Positions 1-8,122 of a DNA stretch of 43,028 nt are shown here, one piece after another. Numbering within the stretch: position 1 is the first letter of the stretch; every line of letters starts with the position of its first letter. The DNA is from a virus, in the IMG/VR virus record IMGVR_UViG_3300034012_002969, positions 1 through 43,028 of that record. One strand, 5' to 3'. A program made the translations under genes and the position numbers. The notes below the pieces were generated by a model that saw only the letters and a program-made list of their open reading frames with translations, made no database searches and was not told the DNA's origin.

Positions 1-22
1 TTCCCCCAGAAAGTTCGAGTCC

Positions 23-436
23 ATGGACAACCAGCACAAGCACATCAAGGGCTATCGCGACCTCACCGAAGCGGAAGTGGCCCTGATGAATCGCATCAAA
101 CATGGTGAGGCCGGCGTGGCGGACCTATGGTATGCGGTGAAGGGGCTGCTGGGTGCCACCATGATGCGGGACGCCGAGGCGGACGCCAAGGCGGCGAAGG
201 AAGCGAAAGCGAAGGGCACCCCCTATGATTCCCACGCCAAGGGGAATCAGGACATGCTCTCCTACGTGGAGACGCAGCGGCAACTCAACATGGCGCGCAC
301 CCACTTCGAACAGGGGTTCTCCCACCTCATCCGTGCCGTCGCCAAGCCGGAGTCGCCTTGGGTGCGCAGCGCATCGGCACAGGCTGCCAAGCCGGGGACG
401 CCCTCGGGCACGCCCATTTCGGACCTGATGGGATGA
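23..436 (+). CDS. acb2-like: Acb2/Tad1-like cyclic-nucleotide sponge (predicted anti-CBASS/anti-Thoeris), 137 aa
   Basis: The N-terminus (HIKGYRDLTEAEVALMNRIK, residues 7-26) and the C-terminal stretch ARTHFEQGFSHLIRAVAKPE (residues 92-111) match the two conserved ends of the Acb2/Tad1 hairpin family. These small phage proteins sequester cyclic di-/trinucleotide (CBASS) or ADP-ribose-derived (Thoeris) signals so that effectors are not activated. Tyr11 and Lys26 fall at the positions I recall as ligand-binding in Pseudomonas phage Acb2. Family members are usually about 90-100 residues. This one has an Ala/Lys-rich insertion at about 45-80 and a 25-residue Ser/Ala/Pro-rich tail. It is the first gene of a rightward trio and overlaps the next gene by 4 bases (ATGA). 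Only 22 bases lie upstream, so its promoter is outside the window. Family assignment is from recognised motifs; activity and ligand are inferred. Confidence 0.8.
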   Translation: MDNQHKHIKGYRDLTEAEVALMNRIKHGEAGVADLWYAVKGLLGATMMRDAEADAKAAKEAKAKGTPYDSHAKGNQDMLSYVETQRQLNMARTHFEQGFSHLIRAVAKPESPWVRSASAQAAKPGTPSGTPISDLMG

Positions 437-735
437 AGGACGACCACACGGACCTGATGTCCGATCCGGTGGTAGATTCAGTGGTGGAGGTGGCTTTGTC
501 GCGGCGGAACCGCGAGGGTCGCATCCGTGACGCGGCGGGTGACGTGGGGGTGCCGATGATGCTGGGCGATTTTCAGGTCACGAAGGCTAAGACTGGCTGG
601 ATGCTGATGGAAGGCTCGGTGCTGCAATATGAGGGGCACCGCGCGTCCGCGTATGTCCACGCCTTCTCCACCTGGGACGACCTCATGGCCTGGGTGCAGG
701 CGCAGAACCGCCCGGCTGATTCGGAACCGGGGTAG
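433..735 (+). CDS. Small hypothetical protein, 100 aa, in the acb2-like operon
   Basis: I do not recognise a family with certainty. The ATG at 433 overlaps the stop of the acb2-like gene (ATGA), which argues for translational coupling; an in-frame ATG at 358 would add 25 residues and overlap the upstream gene by 79 bases, so it is less likely. The protein is soluble and slightly acidic. Its C-terminal half (GDFQVTKAKTGWMLMEGSV, then FSTWDDLMAWVQ) reads like the small beta-hairpin plus helix proteins common in phages, in which a short strand pair precedes an amphipathic helix. There are no cysteines, signal peptide or membrane segment. Being coupled to a predicted immune antagonist makes a second counter-defence role possible, but the sequence does not show one. 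Confidence 0.75.
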   Translation: MKDDHTDLMSDPVVDSVVEVALSRRNREGRIRDAAGDVGVPMMLGDFQVTKAKTGWMLMEGSVLQYEGHRASAYVHAFSTWDDLMAWVQAQNRPADSEPG

Positions 736-740
736 GAATC

Positions 741-1055
741 ATGAACGATCCCCACAACGTCACCGAGACGGGTTTCTGGGCTGAGTGCCTGGGCGCCACT
801 GGGGAAGTCCTGGCCTACGGTAAGATATGGCCCTACGCGAATCACCGGCTGGCGAACTGCGGCACGGGTCTTGTGGTCCGTGCGCGCATGACGTTGCCTG
901 ACGGGCGATTCTGCTACGTTGAAGCGACGAGCCCGTGGACTGTCACGGCGGAAGGGTCTTCCACTCTGAAATGGAACATGCCCGCCACCGTTGAGTGGCA
1001 GGCACCGCCCTCACCGCCGCCACCACCATCTCCTTTCCCGCCGAGGCCCGTCTAG
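741..1055 (+). CDS. Small hypothetical protein with proline-rich tail, 104 aa
   Basis: Unrecognised. Residues 1-88 look like a compact mostly-beta domain with several aromatic residues. The last 16 residues are almost all proline (PPSPPPPPSPFPPRP), a flexible extension. The start is preceded by GGGGTAGGAATC, with GAATC directly abutting ATG. It is the third gene of the rightward trio and its stop overlaps the stop of the converging large-terminase gene by 4 bases. The shared 3' ends leave no room for a terminator, so readthrough from either side would produce antisense RNA over the other gene. The only functional hint is co-transcription with the acb2-like gene. Confidence 0.7.
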   Translation: MNDPHNVTETGFWAECLGATGEVLAYGKIWPYANHRLANCGTGLVVRARMTLPDGRFCYVEATSPWTVTAEGSSTLKWNMPATVEWQAPPSPPPPPSPFPPRPV

Positions 1056-2533
1056 GTCCAAGCCGCCACGCGAGGCGCCGGCCTGCGCACGCGGTTAGGG
1101 TCGGTGCGCCGCAGCATGTCCATCTGAATCTGCTGTTGGTAGCCGCCCTGGACGCAGAGCGCGACATATTGGAGGCAGTCGGCAAGGTCCGACCACGGGT
1201 GCTTCTTCTCCGGCAGCGGTCGCGTCTCCCCATCCTTGCGCTTACCGAACAGGTATCGGCTGTGCAGCGCCGCGACCAGATTCGGGCAGCCTTCCGGGTC
1301 GATCAGCAGCATGGGCTCGCCTTTGATCGTCTGGGCCAGCAGAGCCTCCACCGCCGAGAGGCGCGGCTCCAGCAGGTTGGTCGGCGCCGGATAGGCGTTG
1401 AACCCATGTGATTCCAAGAATCCGAAGGCGTTCATCTCGATCAGGTCGCTCTTGGCCCCGCCTGACGGGTCGCCCACCATGATGACACGCTTGCCGAGCA
1501 GCCGCTCGTCGGCGGACAGCACTGGGCGCAGGTTCTGCGGCAGGTGAATCTCCAGGCTCATGTTCTGCGCCACCACCTCGCGCAGCACGAGAAGCTGGCC
1601 GCGATGGTTCATCTGGCAGATCAGCGAGCAGGGATTACGTCCGAAATCCTGGCCTACGGTGAGGGGCAGGCCGACGCTGGGTTCGATGCGCGCCTTGGCG
1701 ACGTGCCAGTCCTTGTTGAACGTCTCGCGGAACACCGGGGTGCCGTCCGGATCATCACCGAACTTCGCGTGGACATACCGCTTCACCCAGTTCGGGGCGC
1801 CGCCCACCAGCCGTTCATAGTAGAGGCGTCCGCGCGCCAGCCGGTCGGGATGATCCAGCGGCAGCTTCAGCGTCTCCGCCGTCTGGGCGAGGTAGTTCAG
1901 ATTCTCCGCGTTGGATTCGAGTCCGCCGGGCTGGTAGAACACCTCCCAGGCTTTCGGGCGGTTGACCTCCATCAACTCGTGCCAACGCGAGCCGGCGTTC
2001 GGCATGTTGGAGTCACCGATGATTCCCGACCATGTGGCTCCGCCCTGCGCCGCTGAAGGGTAGCGCCAGAGCCGGCCCGTGATGGAATCGATCAGGTCGG
2101 GGTCCAACTCGATGAACTCGTTCACCCAGGCGCCGGTAAGCTGGAGCGAGAGCAGCCGCTGCTGGTTTTCGGGTGTGTCGAGTGGAATCAGGAGCCAATC
2201 GCTGTAGATGTCGCCGGCACGGATTTCCACCACCTTGTCCGTGACCTTGTAGTGGGCGATGTCGCCCAACCAGTGCTGGATTTCCTTCAGCACCGTCGAG
2301 GTCATCTGTTGGAGGGTGTTTCGGACGATGACGAATCGGGTCCGACGCAGCCCGTCAGGACCGGGAGCCTGTTCGCAGCACCGCCGCAGCACCTCGAAAA
2401 GCGCCCCGGTCGTCTTTCCGGAGCCAACAGGCCCCAGAATGAATCGGACGAAGCTGTCCGAGTGCATGAAATTGGCCACCGTGGGGGAGGCGGTGTAGCT
2501 GATGTTCTTCCCAACCGAACTGGCGCCGCTCAC
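1052..2533 (-). CDS. terL: Terminase large subunit (DNA-packaging ATPase/nuclease), 493 aa
   Basis: TerL pumps DNA into the procapsid and cuts the concatemer. Visible parts: Walker A GPVGSGKT (34-41), a Walker-B-like strand ending in AWVNEF with Glu139, and a C-terminal RNase-H-like nuclease with acidic residues in GQDFGRNP (Asp296), VGDPSGG (Asp355) and HPWSDLADCLQY (Asp449/Asp452). Length is normal for the family. It starts at a GTG that overlaps the terS stop (GTGA), with GGAGG about 8 bases upstream. It lies opposite in strand to the portal and capsid genes, unlike the usual terS-terL-portal order read in one direction. Cutting mode (headful, cos or direct terminal repeats) cannot be judged from the sequence. 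Confidence 0.95.
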   Translation of the reverse strand: MSGASSVGKNISYTASPTVANFMHSDSFVRFILGPVGSGKTTGALFEVLRRCCEQAPGPDGLRRTRFVIVRNTLQQMTSTVLKEIQHWLGDIAHYKVTDKVVEIRAGDIYSDWLLIPLDTPENQQRLLSLQLTGAWVNEFIELDPDLIDSITGRLWRYPSAAQGGATWSGIIGDSNMPNAGSRWHELMEVNRPKAWEVFYQPGGLESNAENLNYLAQTAETLKLPLDHPDRLARGRLYYERLVGGAPNWVKRYVHAKFGDDPDGTPVFRETFNKDWHVAKARIEPSVGLPLTVGQDFGRNPCSLICQMNHRGQLLVLREVVAQNMSLEIHLPQNLRPVLSADERLLGKRVIMVGDPSGGAKSDLIEMNAFGFLESHGFNAYPAPTNLLEPRLSAVEALLAQTIKGEPMLLIDPEGCPNLVAALHSRYLFGKRKDGETRPLPEKKHPWSDLADCLQYVALCVQGGYQQQIQMDMLRRTDPNRVRRPAPRVAAWT

Positions 2534-3063
2534 TGCACTTCCTCCGCCTGCGAATCGATGGTTTTCGGCTGCGAAAGCTGCGCCCGAACCACTTTTTCAC
2601 CGATGTTGATGGTGATGGACACCCCGCCGGAGCCTTCCAACGCCCCAGTGCCGCCGATTCCGCCATTCCCACCGAATCCGGCGAGGTCTTTGATGAATTT
2701 TGCGGCTTCGATTCGCCTTTCGGCGCTCGTATGGGTGATCGCGATGACGTGCATCTCCGCGATGACCAGTTCCAGGCTTGCGAGGGCCTTGTAGCGGATG
2801 CGTTTGGCGGTCGAATCCGCCGCGTTCCACTCCCGAGCCGCCTGAATCAGCAGGTGAACGAAGTCGTGGGACTTCTGGAGGGCGATCCAGGCGGGGTCAT
2901 CCGGGCCTGTGAAGCCGTAGTTCGGGAGGATGTCTGCCGGAAGGCGGATGTCCTGTGCGATTTCCCGCGCCAGAGAGGCGTAGGAGGCATCGAAAAGGGC
3001 CGCTGAAGGCGGTTCTGGGAGGAATACGTCCTCGCGCGTGGGAGTCTTGGACTTTCGTGCCAT
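2530..3063 (-). CDS. terS: Putative terminase small subunit, 177 aa
   Basis: Assigned mainly by position: it is directly upstream of and coupled to terL by a 4-base overlap, as is standard for terS. The protein is largely helical through about residue 125, followed by a Gly-rich linker (GFGGNGGIGGTG) and a short beta-rich tail (SITINIGEKVV) that could contact the large subunit. Small terminases recognise the packaging site and form rings that regulate TerL, but their sequences diverge quickly and I see no diagnostic helix-turn-helix. The start ATG has AGAGGT five bases upstream. The gene diverges from the portal gene across a 74-base gap (3064-3137) in which I see no convincing -35/-10 pair on either strand. 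Confidence 0.7.
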   Translation of the reverse strand: MARKSKTPTREDVFLPEPPSAALFDASYASLAREIAQDIRLPADILPNYGFTGPDDPAWIALQKSHDFVHLLIQAAREWNAADSTAKRIRYKALASLELVIAEMHVIAITHTSAERRIEAAKFIKDLAGFGGNGGIGGTGALEGSGGVSITINIGEKVVRAQLSQPKTIDSQAEEVQ

Positions 3064-3137
3064 GGATACCTCTTGCGGGGTGGGGGAGTTCCCGACTAGA
3101 AATCAATTTGACTTCTTGTCCGCGCAAAGGCAACCGA

Positions 3138-5369
3138 ATGTCCGCTTCGATGAACAGTCCGGTTCCGCCCCCCACCGCGCCCATGATGGGGGGCTTGATG
3201 GACCCTGGTGCGGTAGGCACCGTGTCTTCCACGGGCGGGCTCCTGCGTGTGATTTCGCCGGCTGCGCTCAACGCCCAGGAACAGATCGACATGGCCGAGC
3301 GCGCTCGCGCGAAGCTGGAGGCGCGGCTGGAGCCAGCCATGGACGATCTGGCGGCGTTCATCCGCCGGCAGTTCGACACGATGAAGAACCATCGCAACGG
3401 CGCTTCAGGATGGACCAACCGGCTGCTGTCCGCGCTGCGGATGTTCAACGGCGAATACGAGCCGGAGAAGCTGACAGCGATTCGAGAATATGGCGGCAGC
3501 GAGGTCTACGCCCGGATCGTGGCGGTGAAGTGCCGGGCATCCTCCGCGATGCTGCGGGACATCTACCTGAACGCGGTGAATCGTCCGTGGGACATCGAGC
3601 CGACGCCGGTTCCGACGCTGCCCGACGAGGCGGCTGGCGCGGTCGAAGCCTTGATGACTGCCGAGGTGGGGGTGGCTGCGGACGGCGCTGCGCAGGGGCT
3701 GACTGACCCCGAGACGGGCATGCCTGTGATGCCCCCGACCGAGCAGGACATGGCGGCGCGCAAGCTGGAACTCGACGCGCTGGTGGAGCAAGGCCGAATC
3801 AAGAAGGCGCGTGCGGAGGCCGACGAGGCCCGTAAGCATCTCGACGACATGCTGGTGGAGGGCGGATTCTATAAGGCCCTGGCCGAGTTCCTGACGGACC
3901 TGCCGCTGTTCCCCTTCGCCTGCATCCGTGGCCCCATCGTCTACATGACGAACACGATCACCTGGGAGAAGCAGACGAGCGGCCCGGCCAAGCTGGTGAA
4001 GAAGCCGGTGGCCCGGATGTTCTGGAAGCGGGTGAGCCCGTTCGACATCTGGTGGTCGCCCGGCGCGGCCACGCCCGAATCCGCCGACTTCATCTTTCGG
4101 GACCGGAAGTCCCGCGCAGAACTGAACGCCATGCTGGATGTTCCCGGCTACCGGAAGGACCAGATTCGTCTCGTGCTGGAACACTACTCGCGGGGACATA
4201 CGGAATCGCCCGACACGGCGGATGCGACTCGGGCCGATCTGGAGAGTCGGGAAGACCCTCAGATGAACGATTCCGGCATGTATGACGTGCTGGAGTATCA
4301 TGGGTCGATTCCCGGTCGGCTGCTTCGTCTCTGGGGCATGTCCACCAAGGATGTGCCCGACGAGGTGTTGGACTACGCGGTTCAGCTTTGGATGATCGGG
4401 CAATACGTCATCAAGGTGCAGCTTTCGCCCAGCCCGCGCGAGCGCCCGCCGTTCTTCATCACCAGCTACGACAAGGTGCCCGGCACCATGGTGGGCAACG
4501 CCGTGCCCGACATGCTGGCGGACATTCAGGATGTCGGCAACGCCGCGCTGCGGGCGACCGTGAACAACATGGCAATGTCCTCCGGCCCGCAGGTGGCCAT
4601 CAACGAATCGCTGCTCGATGCGTCGGAGAACACCGACCGCGTGTGGCCCTGGCGGGTATGGCGATTCTCGCCCCGCCCTGGAGTCCAGGCGTCGGACCCG
4701 GTGAAGTTCTTCCAGCCGGCTTCGAACGCGCAGCAGTTTCTCGCGGTCTACGAGAAGGTGACGCAGATCGGAGATGAAATCAGCGCGATTCCTCGCTACA
4801 CCACCGGCAGCGAGCGCATGGGTGGCGCAGGCCGCACGGCGAGCGGGCTGTCGATGCTCATGGGCAACGCCACGAAGATGCTCCAGACCGTCGCGAGCAA
4901 CGTGGACACGGATATCTTCGAGCCGCTGCTCCAGTATCTCTACGACATCGTGATGATGACCGACACGACCGGCAAGCTGCGCGGCGACGAGCGAATCATG
5001 GTGAAGGGTGTATCCGTGGCCATGCAGCGCGAGTTGGAGCGCCAGCGCCAGATCGAACTTCTCCAGGCCACAGCGAACCCCACCGACCTTGAAATCGTCG
5101 GCATGGCCGGGCGCGGGACGCTTCTCCGTGCCGTCACCAGCGGGGTTGGGCTGGATGGAGAATCCATCGTCCCGACCAACGACGAACTGCGCAAGCGAGA
5201 GCAGGCCAAAGTTGCCGCGATGATGCGGGTCGGCGCAGGTAGCGCCATGTCAGGAATCTCGCCCGAGGAAGGCGCCCAGACACAGGGAGCCCAGCGCGGC
5301 GGCGAGAACACAGGACCACGCGCGATTCAGGGTCCGCGCGTGAATCTCCAGCAACAGGCCCCGGAGTGA
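3138..5369 (+). CDS. Portal (head-tail connector) protein, 743 aa
   Basis: The portal forms the dodecameric ring at one vertex through which DNA is packaged and ejected. Recognition rests on length typical of podovirus portals (about 700-750 aa), position at the head of the structural genes, and a conserved stretch near residues 560-590 (GRTASGLSMLMGNATKML) seen in portal families of large podovirus-like phages. Residues about 220-265 are a charged helical hairpin. The C-terminal 35 residues are Gln/Gly-rich and probably disordered. I chose ATG 3138 (MSASMNSP) because it has AAAGG in front; the frame is open back to 2955 but that would overlap terS on the other strand. The next gene starts six bases after the stop. 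Confidence 0.9.
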   Translation: MSASMNSPVPPPTAPMMGGLMDPGAVGTVSSTGGLLRVISPAALNAQEQIDMAERARAKLEARLEPAMDDLAAFIRRQFDTMKNHRNGASGWTNRLLSALRMFNGEYEPEKLTAIREYGGSEVYARIVAVKCRASSAMLRDIYLNAVNRPWDIEPTPVPTLPDEAAGAVEALMTAEVGVAADGAAQGLTDPETGMPVMPPTEQDMAARKLELDALVEQGRIKKARAEADEARKHLDDMLVEGGFYKALAEFLTDLPLFPFACIRGPIVYMTNTITWEKQTSGPAKLVKKPVARMFWKRVSPFDIWWSPGAATPESADFIFRDRKSRAELNAMLDVPGYRKDQIRLVLEHYSRGHTESPDTADATRADLESREDPQMNDSGMYDVLEYHGSIPGRLLRLWGMSTKDVPDEVLDYAVQLWMIGQYVIKVQLSPSPRERPPFFITSYDKVPGTMVGNAVPDMLADIQDVGNAALRATVNNMAMSSGPQVAINESLLDASENTDRVWPWRVWRFSPRPGVQASDPVKFFQPASNAQQFLAVYEKVTQIGDEISAIPRYTTGSERMGGAGRTASGLSMLMGNATKMLQTVASNVDTDIFEPLLQYLYDIVMMTDTTGKLRGDERIMVKGVSVAMQRELERQRQIELLQATANPTDLEIVGMAGRGTLLRAVTSGVGLDGESIVPTNDELRKREQAKVAAMMRVGAGSAMSGISPEEGAQTQGAQRGGENTGPRAIQGPRVNLQQQAPE

Positions 5370-5374
5370 CTGAT

Positions 5375-5527
5375 ATGGCGAAGAACCCCTTCAAGAACCC
5401 CGTCTCCACCGGCAAGCTGCCCGGCATCGCCAAGGGTGGCCCCAGCGGCGTCAAGGCGCCGATGGCCGGCATGAAGCCCTCCGCTGCCGTCGCGGCGGTG
5501 CCGAAGAAGATGCCCAAGAAGAAGTAG
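5375..5527 (+). CDS. Small basic Lys/Pro/Ala-rich protein, 50 aa
   Basis: A short reading frame filling the space between portal and the next gene, starting MAKNPFKNPVSTGK and ending PKKMPKKK. It has ten lysines, no acidic residues and no cysteines, so it would be strongly positively charged and probably unstructured. It begins six bases after the portal stop and ends four bases before the next ATG, and the region has no other use on this strand. A small cationic protein next to portal and scaffold could bind DNA in the head or cement the shell, but this is inference from charge and place. No family recognised. Confidence 0.6.
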   Translation: MAKNPFKNPVSTGKLPGIAKGGPSGVKAPMAGMKPSAAVAAVPKKMPKKK

Positions 5528-5531
5528 CCCG

Positions 5532-5813
5532 ATGAATCCCCCTGACACCAAGCCGGCGGCGCTGGAAACTGCATTTCTTGCGATCCGCCGGATGGATGCC
5601 CGCCTCGCAGACCTGTTTCTCGCGGCGCTGGGCGCCGAAGTGCAGGAGTGCGTAGACGCCATGATGGTGGCGGACACGCCGTTCGTGCTCCAGCAGGCGC
5701 AGGGTGCGGCAGGCATGGCACGCACCTTCCATGAACGCCTCACCCATGCTGAAACGAGGCTTGCGCGCGCCGCTGCATTGGCCGCGAAGCATCAGAAAGG
5801 AACCCCCCTATGA
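5532..5813 (+). CDS. Hypothetical helical protein between portal and scaffold, 93 aa
   Basis: Unrecognised by sequence. It is predicted to be almost wholly alpha-helical, Ala-rich with two long amphipathic stretches (about 10-45 and 50-88), and carries no membrane segment or signal. The stop overlaps the start of the scaffold-like gene by 4 bases (ATGA), suggesting coupled translation. Genes in this position in other podoviruses are often minor head proteins or part of the scaffold system, but nothing in the sequence decides this. GAATC directly follows the start ATG. Confidence 0.7.
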   Translation: MNPPDTKPAALETAFLAIRRMDARLADLFLAALGAEVQECVDAMMVADTPFVLQQAQGAAGMARTFHERLTHAETRLARAAALAAKHQKGTPL

Positions 5814-6976
5814 GTGATTCCCAGACCGCCGAGGCCACCATCCCGCGTATGGGGATGGGGACCGACACCCCGCTCGCTGTCGTTGCGGCGGCTGATCGGG
5901 CCGACCAGATGATTCGGGAGTTGGCGGCGCGCGCCGCTGCTCCCGCAACCCCGCCCGCCGAGGTCCCACAGGGGGAGGCTCCGGCGAGCACCGAGGTGGC
6001 GAACGCCGCCCCGGCCAAGGCAGGGGGCGAAGGGATGCAGCCCGCGCCGGAGCCAATGGCTCTGGCATCGCCCCCTGCCGAGGCGTCCTCTGACGCCATG
6101 ACGCTGCTGCGTGCCGAAGTTGACCGGCTGACGCAGGAACTGCGGACGTGGCGCGGGCGCTACGAGGCGGAACTGCCGCGTGAGCGGGAACTCCGCGTCG
6201 CCATGGAGCGTCAGCTTGCGGAGGCGTCCGAGCGCCTGAAGGCTCTGGACACAGTGGCGACTCCGGCAGTCCCTGCCTACACGCCGCTGACCGATTCCGA
6301 AATCGAGCAGTATGGCGAGGACATGTTCGCCATGGTCGAACGCTTCCTCATGCCGAAGGTCGAGGCGCGGCTCAACGCGCTGCTGACGGCGACGGAGGCG
6401 CGATTCGCCCGTGTGGAGGGGAATCTGGGCACGACCAACGCCAAGGTCCAGAAGACCGAGCAGGACATGTTCTACGACCGCCTCACCGAACGCATGCCGG
6501 CGTGGCGTGATGTGGATGCGGACCCCGCGTTCACTGCATGGCTGGAGGAACAGGACGAACTTTTTGGCGAGCCGCGCAAAAATGCGCTTTACAAGCGCGC
6601 CACGAATCGTGATGATGCCGGCGTCGTCAAGGTCTTTGAGGCGTTCCTGAACCAGCGGGGCGCCTCGGGGTCGCGGAATACGGCAGCGGCGCCGAGCACG
6701 CCGGCACCGGGCACGGGGGCACAGCCCACCGCCCCGGCAGTCCAGGCAGCCCCGGCACCCTCGCTGGCCGACTTCGCCGCCCCTGGTAGGCCCAGCACCG
6801 CGCCAAACCCCGCTTCTGGCGGGGCGCCCGGTGGAAAGCGCAACTGGTCGCTCGCCGAGATTCGCCAGTTCTACGTTGATCTGCGGAAAGGCGTCTATGC
6901 TGGACGGGATGGCGAGTCATCCCAGATCGAGCGGGACATCGCCGCTGCGCAGCGGGAGGGGCGCGTCACATCCTGA
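5810..6976 (+). CDS. Putative capsid scaffolding protein, 388 aa
   Basis: Lies directly upstream of the major capsid gene, the normal place for a scaffold. Composition fits: a Pro/Ala-rich low-complexity N-terminus (to about 85), a charged coiled-coil region (about 95-145, rich in Glu/Arg with heptad-like Leu spacing), a helical middle section to about 280, a Pro/Ala-rich linker (285-340) and a short basic C-terminal helix (KRNWSLAEIRQFYVDLRKG, about 343-361), which resembles the capsid-binding helix at the end of P22-type scaffolds. Such proteins direct shell assembly around the portal and leave or are degraded before DNA enters. No protease gene is visible next to it, so exit rather than cleavage is more likely. 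Function is inferred from place and architecture. Confidence 0.75.
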   Translation: MSDSQTAEATIPRMGMGTDTPLAVVAAADRADQMIRELAARAAAPATPPAEVPQGEAPASTEVANAAPAKAGGEGMQPAPEPMALASPPAEASSDAMTLLRAEVDRLTQELRTWRGRYEAELPRERELRVAMERQLAEASERLKALDTVATPAVPAYTPLTDSEIEQYGEDMFAMVERFLMPKVEARLNALLTATEARFARVEGNLGTTNAKVQKTEQDMFYDRLTERMPAWRDVDADPAFTAWLEEQDELFGEPRKNALYKRATNRDDAGVVKVFEAFLNQRGASGSRNTAAAPSTPAPGTGAQPTAPAVQAAPAPSLADFAAPGRPSTAPNPASGGAPGGKRNWSLAEIRQFYVDLRKGVYAGRDGESSQIERDIAAAQREGRVTS

Positions 6977-7011
6977 CCCCACGTTCACCCTGATTTTCTG
7001 GAGCAGCTTCC

Positions 7012-8034
7012 ATGGCCTATCCCCTTGGCACCGCCTACTCGGGTTCCGACCCGAGCACCGCCTACGCGGGGACGTTCATCCCCGAAATCTGGTCCTCGAA
7101 GCTGATCCAGAAGTTCTACGACGCCACCGTGCTGGCCGCGATCTCGAACACCGACTACGAGGGCGAGATCAAGAACCACGGCGACAAGGTTATCATGCGT
7201 CAGCGGCCCACCATCACGATTCGCGACTACTCCGCGAATCAAGACCTGCTGGTGGATCGCCCCTCGGCCCCGACCATCGAGATGGACATCGACAAGGGCA
7301 AGTATTTCAACTTGCACCTCGACGATGTGATGAAGGTCCAGATGGACGTGGACATGATGAACCAGTGGTCCGCCGACGCCTCGGAGCAGATGAAGATCGT
7401 CATCGACCGCGATGTGCTGAAGCATCTCGTGAACCAGTGCGTGGCGGCGAACCGCGGTGCTTCGGCGGGCCGGATCACCGGCGCGATCAACCTGGGCACC
7501 TCCGGCACTGGCTCCGCCGCCGGCACGCCGGTGTCGCTGTCGAAGACCAACATCATGGACTACATCATCCTGATGGGGCAGGTGCTGGACGAGCAGAACA
7601 TCCCCGAGCAGGGCCGGTGGATCGTGTTCCCGGCCTGGGCGTGCTCGCTCCTGAAGCGGTCGGAACTGCGCGACGCCTCGCTGACCGGCGACGGCACCAG
7701 CGTGATGCGCAACGGGCGCCTGGGCATGATCGACCGCTTCACCATCTTCTCCAGCAACCTGCTGCCGACCTCGAACACGGACGGCATCGGCAACGACGAC
7801 GGCGACGGCACCGAGCCCGACAACGACGCGGACGCGGCGACCTACATCTACGCCGGCCACAAGTCGGCGCTGACCTTCGCCTCCCAGTTGACCAAGCTGG
7901 AGACGATCCGGTCGGAGCGCACCTTCGGCAACCTGATGCGCGGCCTTCAGGTCTTCGGTCGCAAGGTGGTGGACGGCACCGCCCTCTGCCAGCTTGTCGC
8001 CAAGCCGGCCTCGGGCATCTTCGCCCCGTCGTGA
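7012..8034 (+). CDS. Major capsid protein, 340 aa
   Basis: Builds the icosahedral shell. Starts MAYPLGTAYSGSDPSTAYAG and contains FIPEIWSSKLIQKFYDATVL and GDKVIMRQRPTITIRDY, the N-arm and E-loop-like features of the phage major capsid family found in podovirus genomes with separate scaffold genes. HLDDVMKVQMDVDMMNQW (about residues 104-121) is typical of the spine/P-domain region. Its codon choice is the most C/G-ending in the window, fitting a highly expressed gene. A strong factor-independent terminator follows within 30 bases. The nearest in-frame upstream ATG is far off, so the start is secure. Confidence 0.93.
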   Translation: MAYPLGTAYSGSDPSTAYAGTFIPEIWSSKLIQKFYDATVLAAISNTDYEGEIKNHGDKVIMRQRPTITIRDYSANQDLLVDRPSAPTIEMDIDKGKYFNLHLDDVMKVQMDVDMMNQWSADASEQMKIVIDRDVLKHLVNQCVAANRGASAGRITGAINLGTSGTGSAAGTPVSLSKTNIMDYIILMGQVLDEQNIPEQGRWIVFPAWACSLLKRSELRDASLTGDGTSVMRNGRLGMIDRFTIFSSNLLPTSNTDGIGNDDGDGTEPDNDADAATYIYAGHKSALTFASQLTKLETIRSERTFGNLMRGLQVFGRKVVDGTALCQLVAKPASGIFAPS

Positions 8035-8061
8035 TTCTCACCTGCGGGTGAGGGGACTGAG

Positions 8062-8090
8062 CGGCCCGCCCCTGAGTGGGCGGGCCGTTT
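8062..8090 (+). terminator. Factor-independent terminator after the major capsid gene
   Basis: A perfect 10-base-pair stem, CGGCCCGCCC (8062-8071) with GGGCGGGCCG (8078-8087), closes a 6-base loop and is followed by TTTCTGT. It lies 28 bases after the capsid stop. The most likely use is to end or attenuate the capsid message so that capsid mRNA exceeds that of the downstream adaptor and tail genes. No clear promoter follows it, so downstream genes probably depend on partial readthrough. Confidence 0.85.
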
Positions 8091-8122
8091 CTGTATGTGG
8101 ATTCGAGGTGGTGAGAAGAATC

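Noticed and set aside
995-1411. A rightward 138-residue frame overlapping the end of terL
   Set aside because: Antisense to the nuclease domain of TerL and without a family-like pattern.
3107-3112. TTGACT upstream of the portal gene as a -35
   Set aside because: Nothing resembling a -10 lies 15-19 bases downstream, and the portal ribosome site occupies that place.
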